Below the pieces are notes generated by a model. It searched no databases and was not told the origin of the DNA. It saw only the letters and a program-made list of their open reading frames with translations. A stretch of DNA of 31,596 bases from Clostridia bacterium. Lineage in GTDB: Bacteria; Bacillota_A; Clostridia; Oscillospirales; Acutalibacteraceae. Below, one piece after another: positions 17,005-25,342 of this stretch (positions are counted from its first letter, which is position 1; the number at the start of each line of letters is the position of its first letter). The position numbers and the translations under genes were made by a program. Location of the stretch: the NCBI GenBank assembly GCA_024699005.1, contig JAILQN010000247.1, positions 1 to 31,596 on the forward strand, read 5' to 3'.

Positions 17005-17022
17005 TAATCCCGTGCCGGATTA
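17005..17022 (-). terminator. Possible weak terminator after leuS
   Basis: TAATCC and GGATTA form a 6-bp stem around a 6-base loop, followed on the minus strand by AATTATTTTT, about 30 bases after the leuS stop and just upstream of the operon promoter. The stem is short and AT-rich, so function is uncertain. Confidence 0.35.
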
Positions 17023-17050
17023 CACAGAGGTTTTCAGCAATATTGTACAG

Positions 17051-19459
17051 TTATCTGACTACTATATTAACAAGTCGCCCGGGAACGTAAAGTTCCTTTA
17101 CTATATTCTTTCCCTCAAGCTGCGCCGCTACCGCGGATGCGGCTTTTGCCGCAGCGATCGCGTCGGGAGCCGAGATATCGGCGGGCACGTCCAGTCTCGC
17201 TTTGATCTTGCCGTTGACCTGCACCGCGATCTCAACTGTCGCATCAACGCATTTTGCCTCGTCATACTCCGGCCAGGCGGCATCCGTCACGGTTCCGCCG
17301 AATCCCATCTTCTCCCAAAGTTCCTCGGTAACGTGAGGAGCGAAGGGATTGAGCAGTATGGCAAAGGTTCTGAGTTCGCCGCGGGTCACGCTTCCTTTAT
17401 CATATATATTATTGATAACACCCATCATGGCGGCTATCGCAGTATTGGCCTTCAGATTGTCTATATCCTCGCTGACCTTCTTGATCATCTTATTGAAAGC
17501 GACCTCAAGATCCGCGGAATATCCCTCGCTGTCAACGACTATATCCTGCAGCCCCCAGAATCGGTCCACAAAACGCTTGCAGCCTTTGATCGACTCGGTG
17601 TTCCAGGGAGCGGATTTCTCAAAATCTCCGATGAACATCTCGTAAAGACGCATGGTGTCCGCGCCGTATTTATCGATAACGTCGTCGGGATTGACCACGT
17701 TTCCGCGGGACTTGGACATCTTTTCCCCGTTCTCCCCCAGGATCATGCCGTGGCTGGTACGCTTTGCGTAAGGCTCCTTGACCGGCACGACGCCTATATC
17801 ATAGAGGAAATTGTTCCAGAAACGGCTGTAAAGCAGATGGAGGGTCGTATGCTCCATGCCGCCGTTGTACCAGTCGACAGGCATCCAGTAGTCAAGAGCT
17901 TCCTTCGAGGCAAGCGCGTCGGGATTATGCGGATCGGCGTATCTCAGGAAGTACCAGGAAGAACCCGCCCACTGGGGCATGGTGTCGGTCTCGCGCTCCG
18001 CTTTGCCGCCGCACTTCGGACAGTTTGTGTTTACCCAGTCCGTAAGCTTTGACAGCGGCGACTCGCCGTTGTCGGTGGGCTCGTAGCTCTCCACGTTCGG
18101 CAGGCGCAGCGGAAGGTCTTTTTCATCAAGAGGAACATAACCGCAGACCGGACATCTGACCATGGGTATAGGCTCGCCCCAGTATCTCTGACGCGAGAAA
18201 ACCCAGTCGCGCAGCTTAAAGTTGACCTTTGCGTGACCCTTGCCGGTTTCAGCAAGCCACCCGATGATCTTCACCTTCGCTTCTTCGACGGACAGTCCTG
18301 TCAGAAAACCGGAATTTATCATAATACCGGTCTCACAGTCAGTGAACGCCGCCTCGCTTATATCGCCGCCGGCGACCACTTCGACCATCGGGATCCCGAA
18401 TTTTTTGGCAAACTCCCAGTCGCGCGTATCATGCCCGGGCACTGCCATTATTGCACCGGTACCGTATGAAGCCAGAACGTAGTCCGATATATAAACAGGT
18501 ATTTCCTTATCGTTGACGGGATTGACAGCGCAGACACCCTCCAGACGCACGCCGGTCTTGTCTTTATTGACCTCAGTACGCTCGAAATCGGACTTCCTGG
18601 AAGCCTGAGCCTGATACTCGCGTATCTCTTCGATATTGGCCAGCCTATCCTCCCACTTTTTAAGGAATGCATGCTCGGGAGACATAACCATATAGGTCGC
18701 TCCGAACAGAGTGTCCGGACGTGTGGTATAGACGGTAAGCGTGTCGCCGGCGGTCGTCTTGAAATCGACCTCGGCGCCGGTGGAGCGACCGATCCAGTTG
18801 CGCTGCTGGGTCTTTACCCGCTCGATGAAATCCACCTCGTCAAGCCCGTCAATAAGGCGCTCGGCATAATCGGTTATCTTGAGCATCCACTGACTCTTTA
18901 CCCTGCGCTCAACCTCGGCTCCGCAGCGCTCGCAGACGCCGTCCTTTGCCTCCTCGTTGGCAAGCACGCATTTGCATGACGGACACCAGTTGACCGCCAT
19001 TTCTTTTTTGTAGGCAAGGCCCTTTTTGTAGAGCTGCAGGAATATCCACTGTGTCCATTTATAATAATCCGGATCGGTAGTGGAGAACTCCCTCGACCAG
19101 TCGAACGAAAATCCAAGCGCCTTGAGCTGCTGTCTGAAATGATCTATATTTTTCTGAGTGATATCATGCGGATGGACGTGATTTTTAATGGCATAGTTCT
19201 CCGCCGGCAGCCCGAACGCGTCAAAGCCCATAGGATACAGCACGTTGTAGCCCTGGAGCCTTTTTTTGCGGGCGACGATATCAAGAGCGGTATAACTCCT
19301 GGGGTGCCCGACGTGAAGTCCCTGCCCCGAGGGATAGGGAAATTCGACCAGACAGTAATATTTGGGCAGAGTATAGTCGTTCTTCGCGTGGAAAACTCCC
19401 GTTTCCTCCCATTTGTCCTGCCATTTCTTTTCTACAGCTTTAAAATCATATTCCTTCAT
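17051..19459 (-). CDS. leuS: Leucyl-tRNA synthetase
   Basis: A class I aminoacyl-tRNA synthetase of 802 residues that charges tRNA-Leu. The HIGH motif appears as HVGH at residues 49-52 within [18 protein letters not shown], and KMSKS in [10 protein letters not shown] lies near residue 580. The CP1 editing domain lies between them, with a Cys-rich zinc-like insert ([21 protein letters not shown]). A C-terminal anticodon-binding region completes the family length. I chose the ATG at 19459 ([14 protein letters not shown]), preceded by AGGAAAG at 8 bases. A GTG three codons earlier is also in frame. It is the last gene of the series beginning at galM. The 90 bases upstream are too short for a T-box leader. 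Confidence 0.97.
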   Translation of the reverse strand: MKEYDFKAVEKKWQDKWEETGVFHAKNDYTLPKYYCLVEFPYPSGQGLHVGHPRSYTALDIVARKKRLQGYNVLYPMGFDAFGLPAENYAIKNHVHPHDITQKNIDHFRQQLKALGFSFDWSREFSTTDPDYYKWTQWIFLQLYKKGLAYKKEMAVNWCPSCKCVLANEEAKDGVCERCGAEVERRVKSQWMLKITDYAERLIDGLDEVDFIERVKTQQRNWIGRSTGAEVDFKTTAGDTLTVYTTRPDTLFGATYMVMSPEHAFLKKWEDRLANIEEIREYQAQASRKSDFERTEVNKDKTGVRLEGVCAVNPVNDKEIPVYISDYVLASYGTGAIMAVPGHDTRDWEFAKKFGIPMVEVVAGGDISEAAFTDCETGIMINSGFLTGLSVEEAKVKIIGWLAETGKGHAKVNFKLRDWVFSRQRYWGEPIPMVRCPVCGYVPLDEKDLPLRLPNVESYEPTDNGESPLSKLTDWVNTNCPKCGGKAERETDTMPQWAGSSWYFLRYADPHNPDALASKEALDYWMPVDWYNGGMEHTTLHLLYSRFWNNFLYDIGVVPVKEPYAKRTSHGMILGENGEKMSKSRGNVVNPDDVIDKYGADTMRLYEMFIGDFEKSAPWNTESIKGCKRFVDRFWGLQDIVVDSEGYSADLEVAFNKMIKKVSEDIDNLKANTAIAAMMGVINNIYDKGSVTRGELRTFAILLNPFAPHVTEELWEKMGFGGTVTDAAWPEYDEAKCVDATVEIAVQVNGKIKARLDVPADISAPDAIAAAKAASAVAAQLEGKNIVKELYVPGRLVNIVVR

Positions 19460-19534
19460 GATATTCACTTTCCTTTTATATCGCTTATTGTGTGTCTTAC
19501 TCTGAAAGTTTTCGGTTTAATGCATAAATCAAAA

Positions 19535-19569
19535 CCGCTTCTCCACTCTTCATTCACCGCTCTCCACAC
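19535..19569. repeat. Degenerate 7-bp tandem repeat at the clpE stop
   Basis: Five consecutive heptamers can be read on the plus strand: CCGCTTC, TCCACTC, TTCATTC, ACCGCTC and TCCACAC. On the coding strand this is a GAGTGGA-type array. It spans the last codons and the TGA stop of clpE and continues into the gap before leuS. Confidence 0.6.
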
Positions 19570-21904
19570 TGACAGCGCCGTCTTTTACGAACGCGTGTAT
19601 CAGGTCAACGCCGGTATTTCGTCTGTTTACTATGATATCCGCTATCGGATCCTCTATCCTGCGGCGGATCTCGATACGGATGTCCCTGGCCCCGCGCTCG
19701 CCGTCCGCGGCAGCGGCGGCTATTGCGCCGGGTACGTCGTCGTCGTATTCAAAAGTGATGCCTTTGGCAATAAGAGCGGGCTTCAGATCGTCCAGTTGAT
19801 TTGCGGCGATGACCCGGTAATTCTCCGCCGTCAGAGGATTGAATACTATCACTTCGTCAACCCTGCCGATAAACTCCGGTCTGAGAAACTCGTGCAATCC
19901 CTTCAGGGCCTTTTCTTTGGTCATGTTCGCCATGCTTCTGCCGAAGCCCATGGCGCTGTCGCGGTTGCTTCCGGCGTTGGAAGTCATGATGATTACCGTG
20001 TTGGCGAAATTGACCACTCTTCCCTGGGCATCGGAGGTCTTGCCTTCGTCCAGTATCTGCAGGAGTATGTTCATCACGTCCGGATGAGCTTTTTCTATCT
20101 CGTCGAACAGTATGACCGAATACGGTTTCCGCCTGACTTTCTCGGTAAGCTGGCCCGCTTCGTCATAACCCACGTATCCCGGAGGGGAGCCTATAAGCCT
20201 GGATACGCTGAATTTCTCCATGAATTCAGACATATCGAGCCTTATCAGCGTCTCCGGAGTGTCGAACAGTTCGTTCGAAAGCTGCTTGACAAGTTCGGTC
20301 TTTCCCACGCCCGTGGGACCTACGAATATGAATGAAGACGGACGTTTCTGCGGATTTATCTGTATTTTGTTGCGTCTTATAGCCGCAGCAACCGCTTCAA
20401 CTGCTTCATCCTGACCGATTATCTTCGCTTTCAGATGTTTTTCAAGGTCGGCAAGCTTGGCTATGTCGGAATCAATTATCTTGCTGACCGGGATCCCCGT
20501 CCAGAGTCCCACGACTTTGGCGATATCGTCCTCAATAACGTAGTTATCTTCTGCTTTTTCGCGTATTGCAGGCAACTCATGCTCGATGACGTCAATCTCG
20601 GACTTCAGCTCTGCTATCCGTTCGTAGTCCGGCTCTTTGTTCGCATCCTTGGGATTATAGAGTTCATCCATCTCGGCGCGCATCGCTGCAAGACGGGCTT
20701 CTTTGATCTCCAGCTCGCTGATCGCCGGATTCCGCAGATTGGCGTGAGTGCAGCTCTCGTCCAGAAGATCTATGGCTTTGTCCGGCAGGAAACGTTCGGT
20801 TATATAACGCTCCGACAGAACGACAGCAGTACGCACAAGCGGCTCGTTGATCCTTACGCGATGGTAGTTTTCATAATATTCCTTGACGCCCATAAGTATC
20901 TTCACGGTGTCCTCGATGGACGGTTCTTCCACCTTGACCGGCTGGAAACGTCTCTCGAGAGCCGCGTCTTTTTCTATATATTTACGGTATTCATTGAAAG
21001 TCGTGGCGCCGATCACCTGCACCTCGCCCCTTGACAGAGCGGGTTTGAGGATATTGGCTGCGTTCATGGAGCCTTCTGCGTCGCCGGCGCCGACAATGGA
21101 ATGCACCTCGTCTATGAAGAGAATAACGTTTCCCTCGGATCTGACTTCGTCTATAAGCCCCTTCATTCTGCTTTCAAACTGCCCGCGGAACTGCGTGCCC
21201 GCGACCATTGCGGTCATATCGAGCAGATATATCTCCTTATCGAGAAGTCTTGCGGGGACGGTCTCAGCCGCTATACGCAGGGCGAGCCCCTCCGCGATAG
21301 CGGTCTTGCCTACGCCCGGTTCGCCGATAAGGCAGGGGTTGTTCTTGGTGCGGCGGCAGAGTATCTGCACGCAGCGCGAGATCTCGCTGTCCCTTCCGAT
21401 TATGCGGTCCGTCTTGCCTTCGCGGGCTTTTTCTGTCAGGTTGGTGCAGAAAGAGTTCAGGAATTTCAGTTTTTTCCTGTCCTTATCGGACTTTTTATCA
21501 TCCCTGCCGCGTCGTGAACCGAAGATCGGCCTGCGCTTGTCCGGTTCCTGCCGTTTCTCTTCGTTTTTCGGCGGGGCAGGCGGCTCCTCTGCGCCTTGCG
21601 ACCCGGTAAGATTATTGAGAAGCCCCATGAAGGGAAAGGTGGAAGCGCCGCCCATATCAAAACTGTCGCCGTCACCCTCACCGGTCAGCGCATCCATTGC
21701 TTCGCCCAGCTGCCCGCTGATGTTCTCAAGATCGTCGTCTGTCAGTCCCATCTTGTCCATATAGGACTGCACAAATCCTATGTTGAGCTCCTTCGCGCAC
21801 TTAAGACACAGCCCCTCCGGCTTTGAACCGGCGACGCCGCCTTTGGAGACGAATATCACGGCGGGATATTTCCCGCAACGGGAGCAGAGCATTCTTTTAT
21901 CCAT
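19550..21904 (-). CDS. clpE: ClpE-like AAA+ unfoldase with N-terminal zinc finger
   Basis: A 784-residue Hsp100 protein that unfolds substrates for the ClpP protease. Cys7, Cys10, Cys33 and Cys36 form a CxxC...CxxC zinc ribbon, the hallmark of ClpE as opposed to ClpC with its double Clp-N domain. A charged linker (about 100-150) leads to the first AAA+ module (Walker A GEPGVGKT 194-201, Walker B ILFIDE). A short coiled-coil middle region (about 395-455) precedes the second module (Walker A GPTGVGKT 529-536, Walker B VILFDE 597-602). MGF at 652-654 matches the ClpP-docking tripeptide pattern. It follows hslO after 15 bases with a GGAG site. The C-terminal SGE and stop fall inside a heptamer repeat. 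Confidence 0.92.
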   Translation of the reverse strand: MDKRMLCSRCGKYPAVIFVSKGGVAGSKPEGLCLKCAKELNIGFVQSYMDKMGLTDDDLENISGQLGEAMDALTGEGDGDSFDMGGASTFPFMGLLNNLTGSQGAEEPPAPPKNEEKRQEPDKRRPIFGSRRGRDDKKSDKDRKKLKFLNSFCTNLTEKAREGKTDRIIGRDSEISRCVQILCRRTKNNPCLIGEPGVGKTAIAEGLALRIAAETVPARLLDKEIYLLDMTAMVAGTQFRGQFESRMKGLIDEVRSEGNVILFIDEVHSIVGAGDAEGSMNAANILKPALSRGEVQVIGATTFNEYRKYIEKDAALERRFQPVKVEEPSIEDTVKILMGVKEYYENYHRVRINEPLVRTAVVLSERYITERFLPDKAIDLLDESCTHANLRNPAISELEIKEARLAAMRAEMDELYNPKDANKEPDYERIAELKSEIDVIEHELPAIREKAEDNYVIEDDIAKVVGLWTGIPVSKIIDSDIAKLADLEKHLKAKIIGQDEAVEAVAAAIRRNKIQINPQKRPSSFIFVGPTGVGKTELVKQLSNELFDTPETLIRLDMSEFMEKFSVSRLIGSPPGYVGYDEAGQLTEKVRRKPYSVILFDEIEKAHPDVMNILLQILDEGKTSDAQGRVVNFANTVIIMTSNAGSNRDSAMGFGRSMANMTKEKALKGLHEFLRPEFIGRVDEVIVFNPLTAENYRVIAANQLDDLKPALIAKGITFEYDDDVPGAIAAAAADGERGARDIRIEIRRRIEDPIADIIVNRRNTGVDLIHAFVKDGAVSVESGE

Positions 21905-21919
21905 ATTATCTATACTCCA

Positions 21920-22804
21920 TCAAAGTGTATCAGCCAGGGCAAGCAGTTCCCCGCCCGTAAATCTGTAAGCCTTTCCGCAGAAATGACATTTTATTTCCGT
22001 ACTGTCATCATGCGACATTTCAATAAGCGCCCGTTTACCGGTGGAGATAAGAGCGCGCTCGACCCTCTCCCGGCTGCAGTCGCAATGATAAACGGGCTCA
22101 TATTCATCCAGCTGTTCGATTCTGAACCCGGGCAGCACTGCTTTGCAGATCTCAAAGGGAGACATACCGTCCGTCAGCATTCCGGTCACGCTTTTTACTC
22201 CGGCAAGTCCGTTCTCCACCCTCGTGATGATCCTGTCGTCTGCCGTAGGCAGAAGCTGGATCATATATCCGCCGGACGTGATTATCTGCCCGTAAGTGTC
22301 CTGATGTGAGGACACGAGAACACCCAGACCGCAGACGGTGGGCACCTGCTCGGATACCGCGTAATAGGAAGTGACATCCTCCGCTATTTCGCCGGAGACA
22401 AGCGGCACCTGACCGATGAACGGTTCCTTGAGTCCCAGATCCTTTATCACGGTGATAAAGCCGTCGCGACCGACCGCTCCGCCCACATCGAGATGACCGT
22501 TTTCCTTAAGCGGCAGCTCAACTGAGGGATTTGCCATCCAGCCCTTTATATGAAGCGCGCCGTCCACGACGGCCATAACGGTGCCGGCTTCGCCCCCGCC
22601 GGCGAGTTTCAGAGTTATGCTGTCGGAAGGGCTTTTTAACATCGCCCCCATCATCACCGCGGCGGTAAGCGCCCTGCCGAGAGCGGCGGAGCAGACATTC
22701 GAGGTGGAGTGGATCTCGTGAGCGCGGACAGCGATGTCAGTGGTATCGCATGCAATAACGCTGACGCATCCGTCGTCGGATATACATCTTACAAGCTTTC
22801 CCAT
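21920..22804 (-). CDS. hslO: Hsp33 redox-regulated chaperone
   Basis: A 294-residue cytoplasmic holdase activated by oxidation. The C-terminal zinc switch is intact: Cys241-x-Cys243 and Cys273-x-x-Cys276 (YHCDCS and KCHFC). The N-terminal domain has the family segments ALGRALTAAVMMGAMLK, GGYMIQLLP and CDCSRERVERALISTG. Length is normal. No clear Shine-Dalgarno stands before the ATG (ATAAATAAAA upstream), so it may depend on the methyltransferase gene 32 bases before it. Pairing with clpE links a redox-sensitive holdase to an unfoldase with its own zinc-cysteine finger, suggesting a shared response to oxidative or heat stress (inference). Confidence 0.95.
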   Translation of the reverse strand: MGKLVRCISDDGCVSVIACDTTDIAVRAHEIHSTSNVCSAALGRALTAAVMMGAMLKSPSDSITLKLAGGGEAGTVMAVVDGALHIKGWMANPSVELPLKENGHLDVGGAVGRDGFITVIKDLGLKEPFIGQVPLVSGEIAEDVTSYYAVSEQVPTVCGLGVLVSSHQDTYGQIITSGGYMIQLLPTADDRIITRVENGLAGVKSVTGMLTDGMSPFEICKAVLPGFRIEQLDEYEPVYHCDCSRERVERALISTGKRALIEMSHDDSTEIKCHFCGKAYRFTGGELLALADTL

Positions 22805-22831
22805 TTTTATTTATATCGTCAAATCCATATA

Positions 22832-22851
22832 AGCTGTCAGCTGTCAGCTGA
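22832..22851. repeat. 7-bp tandem repeat (AGCTGTC unit) at the methyltransferase stop
   Basis: The unit AGCTGTC occurs twice in direct succession followed by AGCTGA, nearly three units. The array contains the TGA stop of the methyltransferase gene (22837-22839) and encodes its last residues SADS. Confidence 0.75.
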
Positions 22852-23571
22852 TTTCACGGCACAGTAGTATACTCTCTCGGAGCGGTCATCCGGCTCATTC
22901 ATGGTCATATCGTCAAAAACGCCTATGACCCTGTAACCGGATCTCTCAAGCGCAGAACGAAGTTCATCATCCGTGAATGCCCTCTCGCTGAAACCGTCGC
23001 TGAAACGTTCATATACGCCTCCCGCTCTGATAAAGAAATCGAGGTTTATATCCACGGTCAGGCCGTCGTTTCTCAGGGTATTCTGCCAGACACAGTAAAC
23101 GTCGCCTTTATCTATCGCAAAAGTATTGTTATTTAAGATCTGCCTGTGCTTAAAGACCGTATTCACGTCAAAAACAAGCGCACCTGAAGGCTCGGTGAAC
23201 AGCGATATACGCCTCAGCGCCCGTTCGAGTTCATCCGTGTCCGACAGATGATTCAGGGTGTCAAGACAGCAAAAAGCGCCGTTGATGGTACCATAAAGGT
23301 CAAGCCGTGTCAAGTCCTGACATACGAACAGCCCGCCGGGAACACGCTCCCTCGCGGCGTTCAGCATGGCGGCCGAATTGTCCGCGCCGATAACGTCAAA
23401 GCCGTATTTCAGCATCTCCGCCGTCATTCTGCCCGTGCCGCAGCCGGCGTCGAGCAGCAGCCCGTCGGTCGTCCCGCAGAGTTCCAGAAGAGAGCGGAAG
23501 TATTCCGCCCGTTTCCGGTATTCCACGTTGTCGGTCAGCCGGTCGTAAACAAGGGCGAAGTCGTTATACAT
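22837..23571 (-). CDS. Class I SAM-dependent methyltransferase
   Basis: A 244-residue Rossmann-fold methyltransferase. The SAM-binding motif I is LLLDAGCGTGR (38-48), followed by an acidic residue in FDVIGADNS, and motif LDTLNHL lies after the fourth strand. The N-terminal MYNDFALVYDRLTDNVEYRKRAEYF is common in a family of small uncharacterised Firmicutes methyltransferases found next to YerC or in folate/tRNA neighbourhoods; substrate is unknown. Its start overlaps the yerC stop by 8 bases, so the two are translationally coupled. The C-terminal SADS and the stop come from a heptamer repeat, so the tail may be a recent change that does not matter for catalysis. Confidence 0.88.
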   Translation of the reverse strand: MYNDFALVYDRLTDNVEYRKRAEYFRSLLELCGTTDGLLLDAGCGTGRMTAEMLKYGFDVIGADNSAAMLNAARERVPGGLFVCQDLTRLDLYGTINGAFCCLDTLNHLSDTDELERALRRISLFTEPSGALVFDVNTVFKHRQILNNNTFAIDKGDVYCVWQNTLRNDGLTVDINLDFFIRAGGVYERFSDGFSERAFTDDELRSALERSGYRVIGVFDDMTMNEPDDRSERVYYCAVKSADS

Positions 23572-23851
23572 CGCCGCGTATCCTGTCCAGGATCCCGTAT
23601 TCGCGGTAGTTTTTCATGGAGCGTTTGACACGGCTGATCGTCGCCGGGGAAGCCCCCGTCAGTTCCTCGATTTCGTCGTACTTCTTGCCCTCTTCTATCA
23701 TGACCGCAACTGCCAGACGCTGTGAGATCGCTGCAATCTCAACGTCCGTGCACAGATCCGAAAAAAACGCGGCGCATTCCTCGCGGCTTTTGAGCCCCAG
23801 CACGGCGGTAAAAAGCATATCGCGGTTAAAATCTTTTACGTTTTCTTTCAT
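23564..23851 (-). CDS. yerC: YerC/YecD family TrpR-like DNA-binding protein
   Basis: A 95-residue all-helical protein of the TrpR/YerC-YecD family. Evidence is the SREECAAFFSDLCTDVEIAAISQRLAVAVMI segment and a helix-turn-helix (about 57-80) reading YDEIEELTGASPATISRVKRSM. These proteins are presumed transcription regulators. The family is widespread in Firmicutes and its target is generally not known, so none is assigned here. The ATG at 23851 has no clear Shine-Dalgarno; instead a 7-bp tandem repeat ends 8 bases upstream. It overlaps the following methyltransferase gene by 8 bases. Confidence 0.93.
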   Translation of the reverse strand: MKENVKDFNRDMLFTAVLGLKSREECAAFFSDLCTDVEIAAISQRLAVAVMIEEGKKYDEIEELTGASPATISRVKRSMKNYREYGILDRIRGDV

Positions 23852-23859
23852 GGTGAGTC

Positions 23860-23889
23860 AGTTTTTAGTTCAAAGTTCAAAGTTCAAAG
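23860..23889. repeat. 7-bp tandem repeat (AGTTCAA unit) upstream of yerC
   Basis: One AGTTTTT unit is followed by three perfect AGTTCAA units and a partial AG. It lies entirely in the 58-base gap between thyX and yerC, 8 bases from the yerC start codon, where a ribosome binding site would be expected. Confidence 0.85.
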
Positions 23890-23909
23890 ATTTGTATAAC
23901 AAGACCTTT

Positions 23910-25295
23910 TCAGTTGGCTGCCGAATACTTTTTCCGCATTTCGGCGGCTCTGCCGCAGGTCATCGCACCTTCCGGACATTCGCCGAAAGTGTAGCAGCTC
24001 GGACCGAAGCAGTTGAATATCCGGGGGGCCGCCCGTCTCGCCTCTTTGAGCATCAGGTCCGCAAGACGCCGTATCTCCCACTGTGCCCTCGAGCAGGTGC
24101 GCAGGGCGAAGAACAGCCGCAGCTCGCGGGCGTTCATGGTGATCACTATGTCCACCGTGTTGCCTGACAGCTGGCAGTAGACGAGATCAGAACAAGGCAC
24201 GCCGCGGCCGAGCAGATCTTTATAAAGCGCGTCCAGCCTCAAAAATGCGTCCGTATATATCCCGAGGGCGGTTTCGTTGTTTTTTACGCTCTCCGGCATT
24301 ATACGGGTGTTCCTGTCCGTCAGCTCCAGGCCCGGAGCGATCAGACTCTGCATACGGTGTCTGGTAAAATGAGTGAGGGTAGAGAGCGACACTCCTCTTA
24401 CCGCGAACGTACAATTGACGCACTCAAGCGCCCTCGCCCGGTCCGTGTGTACGGCCCAGTCAACAAGAGCGTTTATATTATCGGTGTTGCCAAGAACGAG
24501 ACCCGTATCGGCAGCGTTCATCGGCGCATATCCCGCAAGACATGAACGGGCGACGCAGAGGTCCGCGTCGGGAGTACATGACAGCATCTCAACGTCCGGC
24601 ACGTCGGCCGCGGAACAACAGCCGGTATCCGGCAGATCAGGCTTCGGGAACTCACGGTCCCGGACGGCGTGCCGCCTGACGTTTTCAAGCGACGCGGCTA
24701 TACCGGGGGTCAGTTCCGTTATCTGCGCAAGCAGGTTCTCGCCTATCGCCCTCAGCTCAGGGAAAACGCTGCCTCTGCCGCGGAGCATGGAGTCGATCAT
24801 CCGGAGCAGTTCCCTCGCGTTCGCAGTGCAGAAGAAGTTGCTGTAAAGGCAGTAGGGCAGAACGAACCGGGCGTCTTCTTTCGGTATCCCCAGCTCCAGC
24901 AAACGCGAGTAATCCACGAAAAAGGAACGCATGGTGCTGTCGTACAATTCCGCGGCTTCCCCTTCAAGAGCTGAGGGGGTATAAAAGCCCGCGTCGGCAA
25001 AATCAACGTATCTGCGCGATTTTACGGTGAATGACGCCAGACGGAACTCAATAATAAACTGCTCGCAGAAGACCGAAACGTTCTCGAATGCAATATTGTA
25101 GACAGTATGTTCCAGCACGGAATTGTGCCCGGAGCGGGTTATTTTGCTTATAAGCGCGGGGTTTTTCGGATTGTCGACGGACTTTTCAAAAATCTCGGTC
25201 GCAGTGCCCGCCTGAGTGGAGATCCTGCCGCTCGCGGCGGGGATAGACTCACCCGTATCGGACATGCCGATTATCAGTACTTTGGATTCAGACAT
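23910..25295 (-). CDS. thyX: Tandem-domain flavin-dependent thymidylate synthase
   Basis: A 461-residue protein, about twice the usual ThyX length, with two ThyX-like halves (about 1-215 and 240-448). ThyX makes dTMP from dUMP using FAD and methylene-tetrahydrofolate. The first half keeps the second part of the motif RHRxxSxNExSxRY as SRRY (93-96) and a NAREL segment (159-163). The second half keeps RHRMQS (312-317), NARELRLFFALRTCSRAQWEIRRLA (388-412) and then has a Cys-rich tail (NCFGPSCYTFGECPEGAMTCG). The N-terminal RHR reads EFR and the C-terminal NExSxRY is lost. Active sites of ThyX lie between subunits, so the halves probably complement each other in a pseudo-dimer (inference). No strong ribosome site; a heptamer repeat ends about 7 bases upstream of the ATG. 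Confidence 0.9.
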   Translation of the reverse strand: MSESKVLIIGMSDTGESIPAASGRISTQAGTATEIFEKSVDNPKNPALISKITRSGHNSVLEHTVYNIAFENVSVFCEQFIIEFRLASFTVKSRRYVDFADAGFYTPSALEGEAAELYDSTMRSFFVDYSRLLELGIPKEDARFVLPYCLYSNFFCTANARELLRMIDSMLRGRGSVFPELRAIGENLLAQITELTPGIAASLENVRRHAVRDREFPKPDLPDTGCCSAADVPDVEMLSCTPDADLCVARSCLAGYAPMNAADTGLVLGNTDNINALVDWAVHTDRARALECVNCTFAVRGVSLSTLTHFTRHRMQSLIAPGLELTDRNTRIMPESVKNNETALGIYTDAFLRLDALYKDLLGRGVPCSDLVYCQLSGNTVDIVITMNARELRLFFALRTCSRAQWEIRRLADLMLKEARRAAPRIFNCFGPSCYTFGECPEGAMTCGRAAEMRKKYSAAN

Positions 25296-25301
25296 TTTTT
25301 C

Positions 25302-25329
25302 AGTTTTGAGTGTTGGATTTTAGTGTCGG
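25302..25329. repeat. Degenerate 7-bp tandem repeat upstream of thyX
   Basis: Four adjacent heptamers, AGTTTTG, AGTGTTG, GATTTTA and GTGTCGG, fill most of the 47-base gap between galM and thyX. Divergence between units is greater than in the other arrays, so the call rests partly on resemblance to them. Confidence 0.5.
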
Positions 25330-25342
25330 GATCGAACAGCTT

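Noticed and set aside
17012..18052. Plus-strand open frame of 346 codons
   Set aside because: Antisense shadow of leuS, which has all its family motifs on the minus strand. Similar shadows lie over clpE (19139-20335, 20883-21764), the CBS protein (6347-7234 minus) and the SEDS gene (27464-28303 minus).
19460..19549. T-box leader for leuS
   Set aside because: The gap is only 90 bases, partly filled by a heptamer repeat, too short for specifier stem and antiterminator.
23860..23889. Tandem repeats as an operator or iteron origin
   Set aside because: The unit differs at each locus and no replication gene is nearby, so a common binding protein or origin is not supported.
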